A stretch of 64,000 bases of DNA from Eumeta japonica (lineage: Eukaryota > Arthropoda > Insecta > Lepidoptera > Psychidae), in contig BGZK01001189.1 of assembly GCA_005406025.1 (NCBI GenBank), positions 124,001-188,000 of the forward strand, given 5' to 3'. The stretch's first letter is position 1. Every line of letters begins with the position of its first letter. The position numbers and the translations under genes are program-made. Below are positions 11,501-26,500 of the stretch, piece after piece. A model generated the notes under the pieces. That model made no database searches and was not told where the DNA came from. It saw only the letters and a program-made list of their open reading frames with translations.

Positions 11501-14500
11501 GTATTTTTTTTACTTACAGTTTCGAAAATAAAGAGAGGGGACACAATTTCCACAACTTTCGGAGCGATTATTTCCGAAATTATTCTCATAATCAGTAAAA
11601 ATTGCTTAGAAATCTTAAAGTGTTTTTAAAAAATATACGGACGGACGGACGGAAGGACATGACAAAACTATAAAGGTTCCATTTTTACCATTTTAACTCG
11701 GAACCTTAAAAACCGGTTTCCAAATTCATAAATATGTACATACTACTTTTATTTTCAATTATTAATTGGCTCAGTTTCTTATTTTTCCAATTTGTAGGAA
11801 GGCTAGATAAATTGCATATCCTCGCATGTAGACACGTTTACATCGTGACTAATAACGCTACCATTCTTATATTTAAATTTATAAAATTCTCGATGTAGAA
11901 TAAGTAACTATTTTTTTTTAATAATCTAGTAGACTAAGTTTGTGACTTGTAAATAACCAGCCTGCAATCAGTGGCCATTTATGTTAACTTGAAACGATCG
12001 AGTCTGTTTCGTTGTGACGTAGAAAATACGTCAATCGGGGGCACGCGGCAGCAAAGCTCTCGCCCTTTTGTAATTTTGACGTCATAACGATGCCCACTCG
12101 ATCATTTTCAATTAAGGTAATTGCGCCGCAAGCCTATGACTATTCCTAGTATAGTCTTACATTATCACTAGATATTGGTAAAGGTGCAAAAGTAGGAAAT
12201 TATTTTTGAACAAAATAAATACATACCTTGATATATAAGGAACAACATTACTAGCTTTAATAGGTTTCATATCCATGGGCATGGGTTCTAATGTAGAAAG
12301 CCAAAAGCTATAGTCTTCTCTTTGAGCAAAATCGCAAACATCATTCAAATTGCAGAACATATATGGCATTGTTGAAAATCGTTGTAGACAACTACCTGGC
12401 GCACCTGGAGGAAAAAATGTTAAGATTTTTCATGGAATAAAAAATATGTGAATAAACTTTATATGAAAAAACAACATTGTAGTTACCTAAATCTTGGCCG
12501 TGAGCTTTAGCATTAGCGACTATGTGTATAAGTGAGTAACCATCCCAAACTGGTGATGTTCCTGCTGGACATTGAGGTATTAATTGTGATTGAGAATGGA
12601 CTGTGAAGAGGAACCCTTTTGATTTAGGAGGAGGCGGCAAAGGTGCTGCTATCCCTCGTGGACCAGTAAGACCTCTGTACCCTTCAAGGCCTCTTAATCC
12701 TTTATATCCTTTTATACCTTGTTGCCCAGGGTATCCTTGCAGTCCTGGGATTCCAGGGAAACCTATATCGCCTTGTTGACCTTTTAAACCTGGCACACCA
12801 TCTCGTCCAAAATCGCCAGGCATTCCATTTCTACCCATTAAGCCGTCGATTCCAGGAAGACCAACTTCACCTAGTAGGCCGGGTTTGATGTCTGATGCCG
12901 AAAGAACTTCACCATGTTCTCCTTTCTGACCTTTTAATCCTACAAGCCCAACTAAACCTATTTCACCTTCATCACCTTGTTGACCTTTTAAACCTTGTAT
13001 TCCTTGTACACCTGATCTTCCATCGATTCCCCGATCACCAATATCACCTTTCTGACCTTGATATCCATCTAAGCCAGGCCAACCTACGTCACCACTTTGC
13101 CCTTTTGGGCTTATAGCAAAACCTATTTCACCAACATCACCTTTTTCTCCTAATAAACCAGGAATCCCTTCCATGCCTGGGGATCCCGGTATTCCAGAAT
13201 CACCCCGTCGGCCAGGAAATCCATCCATGCCCACAATTCCTTTTGCTCCTACGAACGTTAGACCTGGTTGACCAGGAGTACCTATTGGACCATCTATTCC
13301 ATATTCTCCTGGTGCTCCTTTTTGGCCCATAGATCCTGGCCAGCCTGGTAAACCATCAATTCCTGGAGTCCCTGCTTCTCCTCGTTCAGGGCTAACTTCA
13401 TACCCACCAGGTAAACCTGGTAGACCACGGTCTCCTATAACACCTTTTAGACCAGTTAACCCTATATCACCATACATGCCTTTATATCCAACTTCTCCTT
13501 GTTCTCCTTTTACTCCTTTTACTCCAAATAAACCTGGTTCTCCTGTTTCACCATGAATACCCGCAAAACCTTCAATTCCAACTTCTCCTGTATCACCTCT
13601 TGTCGCAGGAGAATAACTAGGTAAACCTGGTGCACCTCTTTCGCCTTGTGGTCCTAACGGACCCACAATACCCTGTGGGCCGGGAAATCCATGATCACCA
13701 GGTAAGCCAGGCATTCCAATTCGTCCAGGCTCACCTTCGTCACCCGTATCTCCTTTTTCGCCTACTGCACCTAGCAATCCTGGTGTACCTTGAGTGCCCT
13801 TAAAGCCAACCCTACCCTCCCTACCAGAAAGTCCAAATGTTCCCCGAATTCCTATTTCACCCATTTCACCTTTTTCGCCAGGAATTCCTACATCGCCATC
13901 AAAGCCTTTTTTTCCATCAAGACCAGGGTTTCCAGGTGGACCGGTATTTCCTTTACTACCCTTAGGTCCTTGTAGTCCTGGCAATGACAACCCGACATCA
14001 CCTAAATCACCTTTATAACCGCGTTGCCCTTTCATTCCAGGCCTGCCAGGGATTCCTGGTCGACCAGATTCACCAAGATCACCTTTTGGTCCAATGGCTG
14101 CATAATCTCCAGGAGGCCCTTTATATCCAGTATCACCTATATCTCCCATTTCGCCCTTACGGCCTCGTCGCCCCGCAATACCTAAAAATCCAGGAGCCCC
14201 TATGTCACCACGAATTCCTTTTGGTCCTCTTGGTCCTGGTAAACCCATATTGCCAACTGGTCCGGAAACACCTGGTGGTCCTACATAGCCTAAATCACCT
14301 TTCTGACCTTTAATACCTGGTATACCCATACGTCCTGCAAAACCGTTGAAACCTATGAAACCTGTTTCACCACTTAATCCTCTGCGTCCTATACGCCCCA
14401 TTTCACCTTTCATACCCTTGGGACCAACATCACCCTTTATGCCATTCATTCCGGGTAATCCTGGTTCTCCAATAAAACCGGGTAATCCCGGTGTACCTGG

Positions 14501-17500
14501 AGCACCTGGTACTCCTGGAGCACCTTGTATTACTATGCCTGGTTCTCCTTTACGTCCCTCAATTCCTCTTGGGCCAATGGGACCTTCATCACCTGGTTGT
14601 CCCGTTTGTCCTTTACTTCCCATAATACCAGGATATCCCGATATACCGTGGTATCCCTGTTCTCCTTTTTCACCTGGTTCTCCTTTTCGACCATGTATTC
14701 CAATTTCCCCATATATTGTAGGGATTCCAATGTCACCTCGGGAACCTTTTTGACCTTTTCGTCCAGCAACACCGGGCCACCCTTGAGGTCCTTGGCTACC
14801 ATGTTCTCCATAAGGACCAATGTCACCTTTTTCACCAACATATCCCTTTAATCCCATGGGACCCGAAGGACTGACACCAGGCAAACCTTGGTCTCCTTTT
14901 ATTCCAGGGAACCCATCATAGCCTCTGTCGCCGCGTATTCCTTTTAATCCGGGATAACCTTTGTCACCCATGATCCCTGGAAATCCTTTTTGGCCTTTAT
15001 TAAGAGCTGTAATTTGGGACGAATCTCCAACATCTCCTTCCTGACCTACGTCTCCTGGCTCACCGTCTTCGCCGCTTGCTCCATATTCACCCTTCTGACC
15101 TAGTAGAAATCCCATAGGAATATTTGCATTTTGGCCTGGGCGACCAGCATATCCAGGTCTACCAGGCACTCCATCACGCCCCGCGCGTCCAGGCAGACCG
15201 AAGTCTCCCATAAGTCCCTTCATTCCTGTGAAGCCGAAATCTCCTCGTGGTCCAGGCCAACCTGGATCACCAATCGGTCCTGGTTCACCGGGAAACCCTA
15301 CGTCACCCGGTGGACCTCTTTCAGATTTAGTCTGATTATATGGTGGCATTAACAGTGCTCCTTTTTCTCCTTTTCTCCCTGGTGGACCAACTGCACCACT
15401 TTGGCCTTTAGCACCCTTTATGCCCTGTTGACCCGGTGTACCCGGTATACCTGAGATACCTGGAACCCCTCTAGGACCAGGTAGTCCTGCGAACCCAGGG
15501 AAACCTGTATTTCCTGCATAACCTTGGTCACCTTTCATTCCCTTGTCTCCGGGGGTTCCTGATTTACAAAACGGGCAATTGTCACCCCTATAACCTTTTG
15601 AACCCGGTACACCGGGCCTACCAGGACTACCAGGATCACCTATTGGTCCCGGTCGACCTGGAGGACCATCTTCTCCAGGAGGACCGACTCCACTTACTCC
15701 TCGGCCAGGAAATCCAGGGGGACCACGAACACCTTGTTCACCACGTTCACCTCTTACTCCTGGTATACCATTAATTCCTGGAAGTCCATCGTCTCCAGTT
15801 CTGCCCTTTACTGTAGCCCCTTTGAAACCCATGGACCCTATAGGTCCTTGTGGACCTGCTAAGCCTGGAGGCCCACGAGGCCCCGGCTCTCCTTTGTACC
15901 CATCAAGTCCTGGTTCACCTTTTGGTGAGATTCCAGGCTTTCCAAATCTACCAGGTAAGCCTTTTCTTCCAGGCCAACCTACCGGCCCAGAAAATCCCGG
16001 TAAGCCCTTGGCACCATCTAAGCCTGGAGCTCCAACTGGTCCTGGTAGTCCTTGAGGACCTTGTGGTCCCTGTGACCCTGGTAATAAAGGTTCATCAAGA
16101 TTTTCATCATATATTCCAACTTCTCCCATGGGTCCTTGTAAACCTGGTAATCCATATTGACCATTTTCTCCTGGTGGTCCATGCGCACCATCCTCTCCAT
16201 CTATACCAGCATAACCTGGAGCTCCTTTATCTCCTTTTTGTCCTGAAGGACCATCAGGCCCACGATGCCCGGGTTTTCCTCTAGGACCTTCATCGCCCTG
16301 ATCACCTTTGTAGCCTTGTAGTCCGGGAGTACCGTACGGACCAGGGGCTCCTATTGATCCGATTTCACCTTTGATTCCTTTATCACCTTCTTGTCCTTTT
16401 AAGCCTTTGTCACCTTTTTCTCCTTTAGTGTACGCTGTGGTATTGTCATAGAAGATATCAACAGGGTACGGAATTCCTGGTTCACCATCTACTCCTTGGT
16501 TACCTTTTTTACCTTGCGGACCTATTATATCATCACCTAATTGCCCACGATAACCAGGTTCACCTGGACGTCCTGCTGGACCCTAAAATACATCAATATT
16601 TTACCATACATTTATATTAGTATCATTAACAGGAAACACGAAATTTTTGTTTTTTTTTATATATGTAAAAAGTAAAACTAAATTGAGTATTTTTGTGGCT
16701 TACACATAATAGTAGTCGTCAAAGTTATAACGAAATTACTTGAGAGAGGTTATGTACCTCCCAAATAAATTTACAAAAAAAAACACCCTTTCTTATAATT
16801 CTACGTTGCGACTGTCGTGAACATGATGATAAATTTAGCTCATTTTCTTACTTTCGCGTTGATATGAGGGTCGAGATTGAAACTGAGGTTTAAGCCAGGA
16901 GGAAGACAGTAACGATATCGGCACGGAGCTAGATATCCGACTGTAATACTGAAGAGATACCAAACTGTTAAAATTTGAAGTACAATTTTAATGTGTTAAT
17001 GCGGGCAAAATTACGGTTCGAAGTTGGTATCATATTACATACAAAAAAATTATATTCACCAAACGGTTTATTATTTTACTTTCGTATATATACTAGCAAT
17101 GTTAATGAATTTCATATGTGTACTTATATGCTTTGTTGTCCGTTTATTACTAAATATTTACTGATACCCAATGGATTTCAGTACGGTTTATAAAATGACC
17201 TGATCGCTTATTCAAAAAGAATATATTGTTAATTACTTTATTATCTGCTAGGAATCAGAATAGTGAGCAAATCCAGAATAGGTTGAATTTAGTCACGAAT
17301 TGACAAAAGATTAATTACTATGACAGACGATTACAATAAATATCGCAATAGAAACTATAGCCGGGACCGATACGTGGTCGATTTATATGAAGATTAGCCA
17401 CAGTTCTTTTCTATATATCTCCAAGGATGAATCCGCATATGAGAGACATTCTTATTTTGTGCATGCGTATGATATATGATGACAATCTATATCTTAATAA

Positions 17501-20500
17501 TATTGTACCTCATCACCAACTTCTCCAGTATTTCCTGATTCCCCTCTATAGCCCATTAAACCTATTTGACCGGGCCGTCCAGGGCTGCCGATATCTCCCC
17601 TGTCTCCCTTTGCGCCTCTAGAATTTGCACCGCCTTCACCAGCCAAACCTTGTTCACCCTTTGGTCCGTAGGGACCTGGTGGTCCACGGTCACCAAGTGG
17701 ACCCATTCTTCCAGGTACGCCGATTGTGCCATCGGTACCACTACATCCATCTATGCCTGGAACGCCATGTATGCCTGTTGGCCCTAAAGGTCCCTGTTGT
17801 AATAGAAATGTCATCACTTTCAAAAGTTGTTTAAGAGGAATTGTCAATTTGCAAACAAACTTCGCTTACCATTGGCCCTTGGTATCCTCTCGAACCGTAA
17901 TAACCTTCAGCTCCCTGCGTAACAGTTATAAATATGTAAAACAGAAATAAATAATGTATTATCACAGTAAAGGCAATGACAGACATTGGTCCATTTTATA
18001 GTTCAAATTTTTAATTATTACTTAAGAACAATAAAAACAACAGAAATTTCAATTGTATTCAATCTGTATCTTATGACAAATTGCATACAATTAAAACTCA
18101 TTCTCTCTCACGTATAGTCAGAAAAAAATTAAATTTCTGTTAAGTTTATTACAATCAATAATGTATTATTTTGACTTCATTTAGAAGAATACTTAGTTAC
18201 AACTTGACATCTGGCTATGGTCTTTGAAATTTCTGGTCGTGACTATATTTAAAAACCTGCAGGCAGGGTTTGATTGAATGTTAAATCTAAATTTATTTTT
18301 ATGGTAAAATAAATAATAGATTTTTTTTGCAATTACCACACCTGAGTTTTAAGTATTTTCTGTGCTAAAAAATTTTATCCTGACATCCATCTTTTTATTG
18401 AAAATATAAATTGTAGACGATTGTGTGTTCCCATACGTTCATATATTTAGTTGTTAACTACTTTAATTTAACATAAAATTAATGTAACAAAGACAATTAT
18501 TTTTAATACATATGTATTAAACCTGATTTTAAAGAAAACCTGTTAAATTTGGTAATTATGTACAACTATTGAATAAAACTATTTTATATTTAATCAACAA
18601 TAATATGAAATTTCTGATTCAGGACTAATCACCCATTACCACGTTAGCAACACCATCAATTTGTTTCATTAATTCATTAATTCAATAAAAATATATTAGA
18701 ACTAACGAGAACAATTACATCAAAAGTTTTTTATTTGTATACGTAGGTCATATTGGATATTTTTAAGAGTGACCATTTGCAATAAGAATATCAAGAAATA
18801 ATTACGGTTCATGAAAATTAAATTGTTCGGGAGTAGGTTACGTTTTAATTTGTGTAGACTGTCATTTATTTTTTGATTTTGACATCGTTTTGAATTTTGT
18901 ATCGACATCACAACAAATAAAATTACAACTAAATTCCAGAGAATATTTTCATCATTATTTTTCAGGTTTTCCGCTGAGATTTATGTCAATAACAGTGTAG
19001 CCAGAGACTTCAATTGACATTTGATGATGAAGCTCCATCTCATAGCCTTGTGTATTCCAAGTTCAACGAATTCAGACGTGGACGTGGCCACCTCTTTAAC
19101 TATTTACGCGAAGGTCGGCCGGCGTCTGAAGTTACCAAAACTGATTGATATTGATACTATACGACAACTAAATGAAATTGATAAAAAATTTGGAGTGGAT
19201 AAATTCATACAGCATTGGGATAAGCGAAGTGTAAAAGTATTGCTTGTACCTCTGAAGGTGCGGATACTTTACAATCGATACCACACGATATAACATATGA
19301 AGAGAAACGATAGCATGGAAAGTGAATGTGGTAAAATCACATAAAAAAAATAATAGAGGAAGGACGATCATTGACTGTACAATTGCATATAATAGTCACA
19401 GACGACGAGAGCTAGGTGTACTGCTTCGCACTTGAGAGAAAGCCATCGCCAGAATAGATCTTTCCATTTCAAGATTTGCCGAAGAATGGTAAAAAAGTAG
19501 AAGTATTGATAAGAAAATGGTCGCTTTTTTCGGTAAATCAGGATATTACACTGTAGCATCGCTCGACAACGAAAGGACAGTAAAATTTCGCGAAAAGCTC
19601 CCTCGCGGCAATGTCGTCCTTCGGCACAACAACGCGTCCACACATTCCGCTAGGTTAACGATGAGTTTCTGAAGGCCTCAAATGTAGAGCTAATGATGCG
19701 TCCGTCGTTCAGTCTAGACCTTGCGCCTTTGCGATTTTATTTATCGACGAAAATAAATGATAAGCTTAGAGGTATATGAATTACAAGCCTCGATGCGGCG
19801 GCGAACGCGCTCCATTAGGCCATCGGAGACGTCTATAAGGAAGACTGGGCCAATCGCTTTTTGCAATGGTTCCTGAGAACGCTAAGGCGTTTAAGTAGTG
19901 AAGGGAAATACATAGAAAAACAATAAATATATCATAAACGTAATACGTGATCTAGTTAACGAGAATCCAGATGTTTTCAATGCTCTCCGCATATTCGAGT
20001 GAAATGACATAAAACAGATGTCATAATTATGTTGGATCGCGGCTCATTTCTGATTATGTTATTTTACTTCATTCAATTGCAGTGAGAGGACTTTTTATTT
20101 TTATCAAATGTAAAGAAAACGTACCCTTTCGCCCTTATCTCCATCATCGCCGAGATCCCCGTAACTCCCTGGTTCTCCCGAAGGTCCCATGCGTCCCTCC
20201 GGTCCGTCCTCGCCGTAGTCCCCCGGGAAGCCCTCCACGCCTGGAGGTCCGGGGTCTCCCCGATCGCCTTTGATTCCATTGCAGTCACATATCGTTTGAT
20301 TGCAGGTTACCTAAAAATGAAATAGTTTTCCATAGATTTATTAGTTACGACGGTATTCCGTTATAGGACACATAAAAAAAGTCTCAAACCAAGGCAGTTT
20401 TTTTTTAATCTAAGAAAATATATTCTCATGTATCCTGAAGAGGATATTTTCTCAAACCTAGTAAATGTTCTTTTCTGGAATACTGTTTTGAATTTAGAGT

Positions 20501-23500
20501 ATAGTGAATTGCAATTATTTTTAATAAGTCGACTAATTATCAATATCGTGTACAGACGTATGTGTTCAAAAATAATGTAATGTATCTGAGACACAAATGT
20601 GGAAGCGACATCTCTATGGCGCGATCTTTTATATTCTACGAGCCATCTAGTAGGGACACCACAAGAATTTTAACCTATATTGGTTTGTTTCATAACATTA
20701 GGGCAATGCGATTAAGTATTCAAAACATCGAGAACTTCTAACGAATTTTGTTAAAATTCTTGGTTTTTAAGAACTTAGTTATCTCAGTTTAAAGATTTAT
20801 TATCTTAGATGTAGAAATTTAAAACTCTTGAAATAAAATCAGCAAATTATTACAACAATACATTTTGTTGAATCAAGACGACAATGACTTGAAAAGAGAA
20901 AAAATAACGTAAAGAAAAAGTATTCTCATGATAATCAAAGAATTCTTTTTTTTTTCTGTGATAGTTACGATGCCAGAGACATCAATACGTCTGCAACGAT
21001 TATAAATTTAACGGAACGAATTAGTAGCGAACTCGACAATTAATATATCGTAGAAATTGGAATAAATAGGCGCATAATCGGATTTCTGTGTTAATATACG
21101 AAGCTTATAAATTGTGGTAAATATTACTATATGGTTTTTGGTATTCATTCGTAGTATAGTTAGATAGTATGTACATGCGTAATTTACAATTATGTAATAA
21201 AAATATTTATACAACTATAAGCAATAGAGAAATAGAAGTGTTTGAATATATTTATATAAATATGATATCGCTTGTCAAATATTATATATGCATATGTATG
21301 AACAAGTTGCAAACTCATTCCTTTCATTCTGTTAAAAAAAAGTGCATATAAACTATACGATCAAAGTAGGCAATCGGTATCCATAAAGCGAGAAAATCTG
21401 CGGTAAGTTTCCAACTATTTATTAACGTTGAATACGTTACTCGGATATATAGCTTTTAGTTAATTATTACATTTTTTTTTATAGTTTCAATCATATTTTT
21501 GGTCGTCAAAATCGAAAGTATAATTATACCACAACTTCATTGTATCAAATACTTATATTATCAGAGTATATATCAATAGCAAACATATGTAGATACAATA
21601 AAATCAAATGACTAGTCTCAATATGCGGCCCATACTGTTTGCACAACACGTGTGGATAATGAAAAATGCATTTGTATCCCAACACAACAGATGATCTAAT
21701 TACATGACATCATCATTTAGCCACTAGTTCTAGTTAATATAGATCATAATTATCATAACAGACTTGAAGTCGTTGGAATACTCGTGACTCCTAGTGAATT
21801 ATATATTTGTTCTATATTTTTTTTCTCTCTAAAAGGCCGGCATCACATCGGTGCCGGTGACGCACTAGTGACTTCCTTGGCGTTGCCTGTGTCCATGGCG
21901 GCGGCCATCACCTACCCTTTGGTTGCTCGCATGGTCGTCTGCTCGTTTAAAATCTCATGCATGTATACGTACATTGCACTAGAAATTGAATTTTATCACT
22001 CAAATGGAGATTATTTATAGTAAATTATGTAACCAAATTATGTGATAGGCATTGAAGCCAATAAGATTGTTCAAATTGTCAGATGAAGTCATTTTGATTG
22101 CCTAATATGTACGTCTTGTCGTGCGCTCTATTGATAGAGACAATATTTCATTGGGTTAGCAGCAATTCTAAATTTGCATGACCACGCAAGCGTATTCACT
22201 TTATTCCAATTACGTAGCGCGAGAATTTTATGAGGTTCCAGATATTATTCTTAGAAGATCCGACGTTTGCCTACTCTTGTGTTCCACCACAAATATGAGT
22301 CATTTTATTTTATTTTTCTATTTTTGTCTAAAAGTATACAAAACAGACTACAACCATTATAAAATTGTATTGAAAGATATGATAAATATACAAGTTGATC
22401 TAGACCGTAATCCTTAAATATTTGTACATAGCATGCTTAGAACTAAAGTGTACACAACAAAATAAACTAAACAAAAAAGCGAGAATAAAAATTTACAAAA
22501 AAAATGAAATAAAGCACATACAGTCCACATTACTGAAACAAGATATCGCGTATACTGCGTTTGAAAGCAGTAAGTCTGCATTGAAGCACACCGACATCAC
22601 CCGCAACCACGTCGGCCCTTAGGGCGTTGTACATACGGGTCGTTCTGGTTATAGGATTGTAAAAGAACGTATTATTTTTGTAGGTTTGTAATGAAAATGT
22701 CCTGGATGTTCGAAATATATGAACGGTATTAAAATTCAGCAATCATAATAACGTAGGCGAGAATATCGAGGAGCGTACAATTTTGTGTAGACAAATTAGA
22801 TCTATTCGCTAACGACGTGTTTGTTTCCAGTGATTTTACTTTAAACGCAGACCATCTTTGAGAATAGTCAGCGAAGAAGCGGCCAAGATTCGGACGAAAA
22901 GACAAGATTTTGGCACACTTTCTTTGTGCAATTTCAATGTGCTTAATATGAGTATTGTATCGAGGACACCATATTGAACTACCGTATTCGAAGATACTTC
23001 TAATAAAGCTACAATATATACTCAAAAAACTGTAATACTTCTTGAATTATTACAGTTTTTTATTGTGTGAAACGGGTACTATCTGTTACAATGCGTGTCA
23101 CATCTGTTGAGATCTACGAAAACGTTATCATGTACGTTTTATAATGTTTAATATACATTAACCATCCATACGTAGAATAGGACACATCCTGCCTATGGAT
23201 GATTAACGTAAGTCAAATGGTAATACAATTATCCGATGATGTATTATAATGAAAACGTGAATACACAGTGGCTTAATTAATCTCCATGCAGCGAGCTGCG
23301 AAAAGGCTTAATATAAAAAGAGACGAATTGTATAGATTGCAAATACAGGGGAGTTCCGTGTTTGAGTAATAATATCAATAATGTATTTCTAAGTACATAA
23401 AGAGAATAACTGTTTAGAAAAATATTGAAATTCAATTCAGTTCTCTAAACACATAAAGTTGTAACACAATAAATAAAAACTCTATGATCTGTAAGTAATT

Positions 23501-26500
23501 TAATTATTATAAAAATATTTTCACATGTCCTCGGAAATTGTATTGAGCTGGTGTGATATATCCTAAAAATTAATATCAATTCAAATAATCTTACTTCAAT
23601 TAGGTAAGTAGTTTTTTGTGCACAGCAATTGCGTATATGTAGTCTCTCAAGACGGCTCTTTCAGACAAATCTATGGCTAAATTTTCGCAAATTAAAATAC
23701 ATTATTCGAGGAAAAAGAGTCTATCAGCTACAAAAGTCAGGACGTAGTTATATGAGAAACGAAATTATTAAAAAAAAAATCTACGCAAACATCTCATATT
23801 TATGTCCACGTAGTAAAGCCGTGTGCGTTTTGATTAACAATAATATGACAATTTTTTTCAGTATTTCAAGGGGTAAACGAGTAGGTAAGCCATCGAATAG
23901 ATGATTACCGTCGCCCATAGACACCCGCAACCAACTTGCACATTTTATTGGAATAAACTTTCTGATTTTATTAAGTGTTTCATGAACTCTATTAATTGTG
24001 ATAAATGGCAGCAAGCCGTCTGTTTATTGTCGACATCGTCAGTAGATTGACGTTAATTAAGGCAAGAATTCACAAACAGTTCGCCCTCGCTGCTTTTTAT
24101 TTACGAAGATATTTTTTTTTTAATTTCCTTCCACATATACTGTGTGTCGATTTATCAGTTCAGATTTAATGTTAAACTTTTAAACGTGTTTGGAAAAGTC
24201 TGTTAGGAAACATTCAAAATTGCGGGTTTGTATTACAATTCGAACAATGTACTATACATTGACTCAGTTTACGAGTAGAGAATAGAATGGGTGTTATATC
24301 AACCAGACATCTGTTAACGTTATCTTAAGTCTGTTTTATCGCAGCCCGATTACGTAACGTCCCACATATTAACTAATGAGTATTATGGCGGACATTGTAT
24401 TATTTTTAAAAGTCAAGGATTGTTCTTAGCTATTAATTATCCTTCACATTACCATGTTTAACACCGTTAAGTATATACATTGCCAACTGTAATTTAATTA
24501 AATATATATATATATATGAATCCTTTAATTTGCCTTGTTCAATGTCGTAATACAGAGCTATAAGGCAGTGCTCCCATTCTCACATTACGTTCGATTTGAT
24601 TCATAGCCGGAGCAGGGCGAGGCGACGCGACGCTGCGCCAACAAAAGTGTGGTAACACTAATACCGTGCATACTCGATGAGTCATAATAATGTGTCACAA
24701 ATATGTGCATAACATGCATCCTTTTTTTTTTTCAGGCGTTCATATTGAAAAAAAAAGCGTTCTGGTAGACGGTTTGTATTCCACGAACTCAAAGGCTAAT
24801 ATTTTATCGCACTAATTAGCGTGGGACAAGCGCAAAGCTATAAGCGTTTGAATATTACGTATTACACTGTATGAACATACAACAATTGCTATATTATTTT
24901 GCTACATAAGTTAATGTTAATGGTATGAATGTCGCTCATTTTTGCAACGATTCTATACTTCTATTGACATATCCTAGATTGTCGTATGTGTAATGTGACG
25001 CTTAAGTTGAGATGTAAATTTCTTTAAATTTTTCTGTGCGCTATGCTGCCGGTCTCAAATTATATACAACACGAATGGCTCGTCTCTGCAGCACAAAAAC
25101 TGTGTTAATATCGGCTGGGTGACCCCGTAATAAAATTCCATAGGTCATGAAACTGTGAAAAGAACTGAAACAAACTGGTCTCGCGGTGCTTTCATCTGTA
25201 AAATGCCGAGTTATTTTGATAACATTTAGTGCAGAACCAAGCCTTTTTACTAATCTTGTAATATGAGAATTCCAATGTAACTTAGCATCTAAACTGAGAC
25301 CGGCACCGACAACTGAGGTCGTGTCCGCAATATCCAGGACCTCGTTCTTGATCATTACGTTTGCGTCGATCAGTTTAGAATTAGATAAGGAAATTTTAAC
25401 GACTTTTGTTTTCCTTTTAATTAAGAAGAATATTATTAATTTCATAAATATTTCAGGTACGGTACTGTTGACATCGCCGAAAGTTAGTTAATACCTATCA
25501 ATCTTATAAAGTAAGAGCTATCGCTAGTAAACGATACAATCCCACGACCATCCTTAAGAAGATGTGGTAGGACATTAATATACACTAACAATATATACAG
25601 TCCAAGAACTGAACTCTGTGGCACACTCATATTAACTGTAGATCCAGACGATCTCTCACCGTTAACGTTAACCTTTTGAATTATATCACTTAAATAAAAC
25701 TCCAGAAGTCTCTTAATCAATGTACCATTATGAACGCAGTCAAATGCCTTGGATAATTCACAGAAAACACCAAACGCGTCTCGTGAATCCTTCCAGGCAT
25801 CAAATATGTGCTGGATAAGCCTAACACCGCCTTCGGTTTTTGAGTGATCCTTTGTGAATCCGAGCTGTTTAACCTCCAACAAATTATTTTTATAAAAATG
25901 AAAATACTAAGATAGTTGATTTAATATAAGTATTATCAAAAACTTTATTGTCATTAGTATTGATTTCGGTGTAAAGTTCGTAGTGTCAGATATACTACCT
26001 AATATATATAAAGTAATCACCTTGTTTTGCTTCATTAGATCCGGAAACACACCACAATCAACGCAAGCATTAAAAATCACTACTAGACATGGAGCAATGC
26101 AGTCTATTATTGAATCTATTATTTTTACGGGAAGGCCACTACGATCGGCAGTTTCTTTTTCATGTTTATACAATCCTTAATTAATCGGACACCATTATAA
26201 GGAGATGGGTGAATGTAAACGCAACGCCACAAACATCGACGTCACGCTTCAACAAATATTAATTATTTATGGCGGGCCAATAAAGTGCATTATTTTATTT
26301 TGCACGGCGACGAACCGGGCTGTGGACCGTGATCCCGCTCCCGATCCCGAAATCAGGCACGATCCGAATTCTGCCTGCGGTTCGATCCCTCTCGAATTGT
26401 GCGCGAAGAACGCACACTCTTAATAAAAACACATATGCCACCTCTATGTTAATTTATTATAGTAAGAAATTATCTTGATCTCCATATCGATCGCAATCCT

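Larger units (their letters stand above)
6322..12226 (-). other. Collagen IV intron 6 with two copies of a dispersed repeat
   Basis: A 5.9-kb intron with no coding exon found. It carries opposite-facing copies of the repeat family ending near GGAACCCTAAAA, at 7897-8664 and 10936-11712. A region at about 10055-10200 has imperfect repeats of a CTC(T/G)GTGTG motif. The remainder is AT-rich sequence without recognised content. Confidence 0.75.

Noticed and set aside
12895..16284. Many plus-strand and out-of-frame minus-strand ORFs
   Set aside because: They are shadows of the collagen Gly-X-Y exon; their own Pro- or Leu-rich pattern follows from the repeat.
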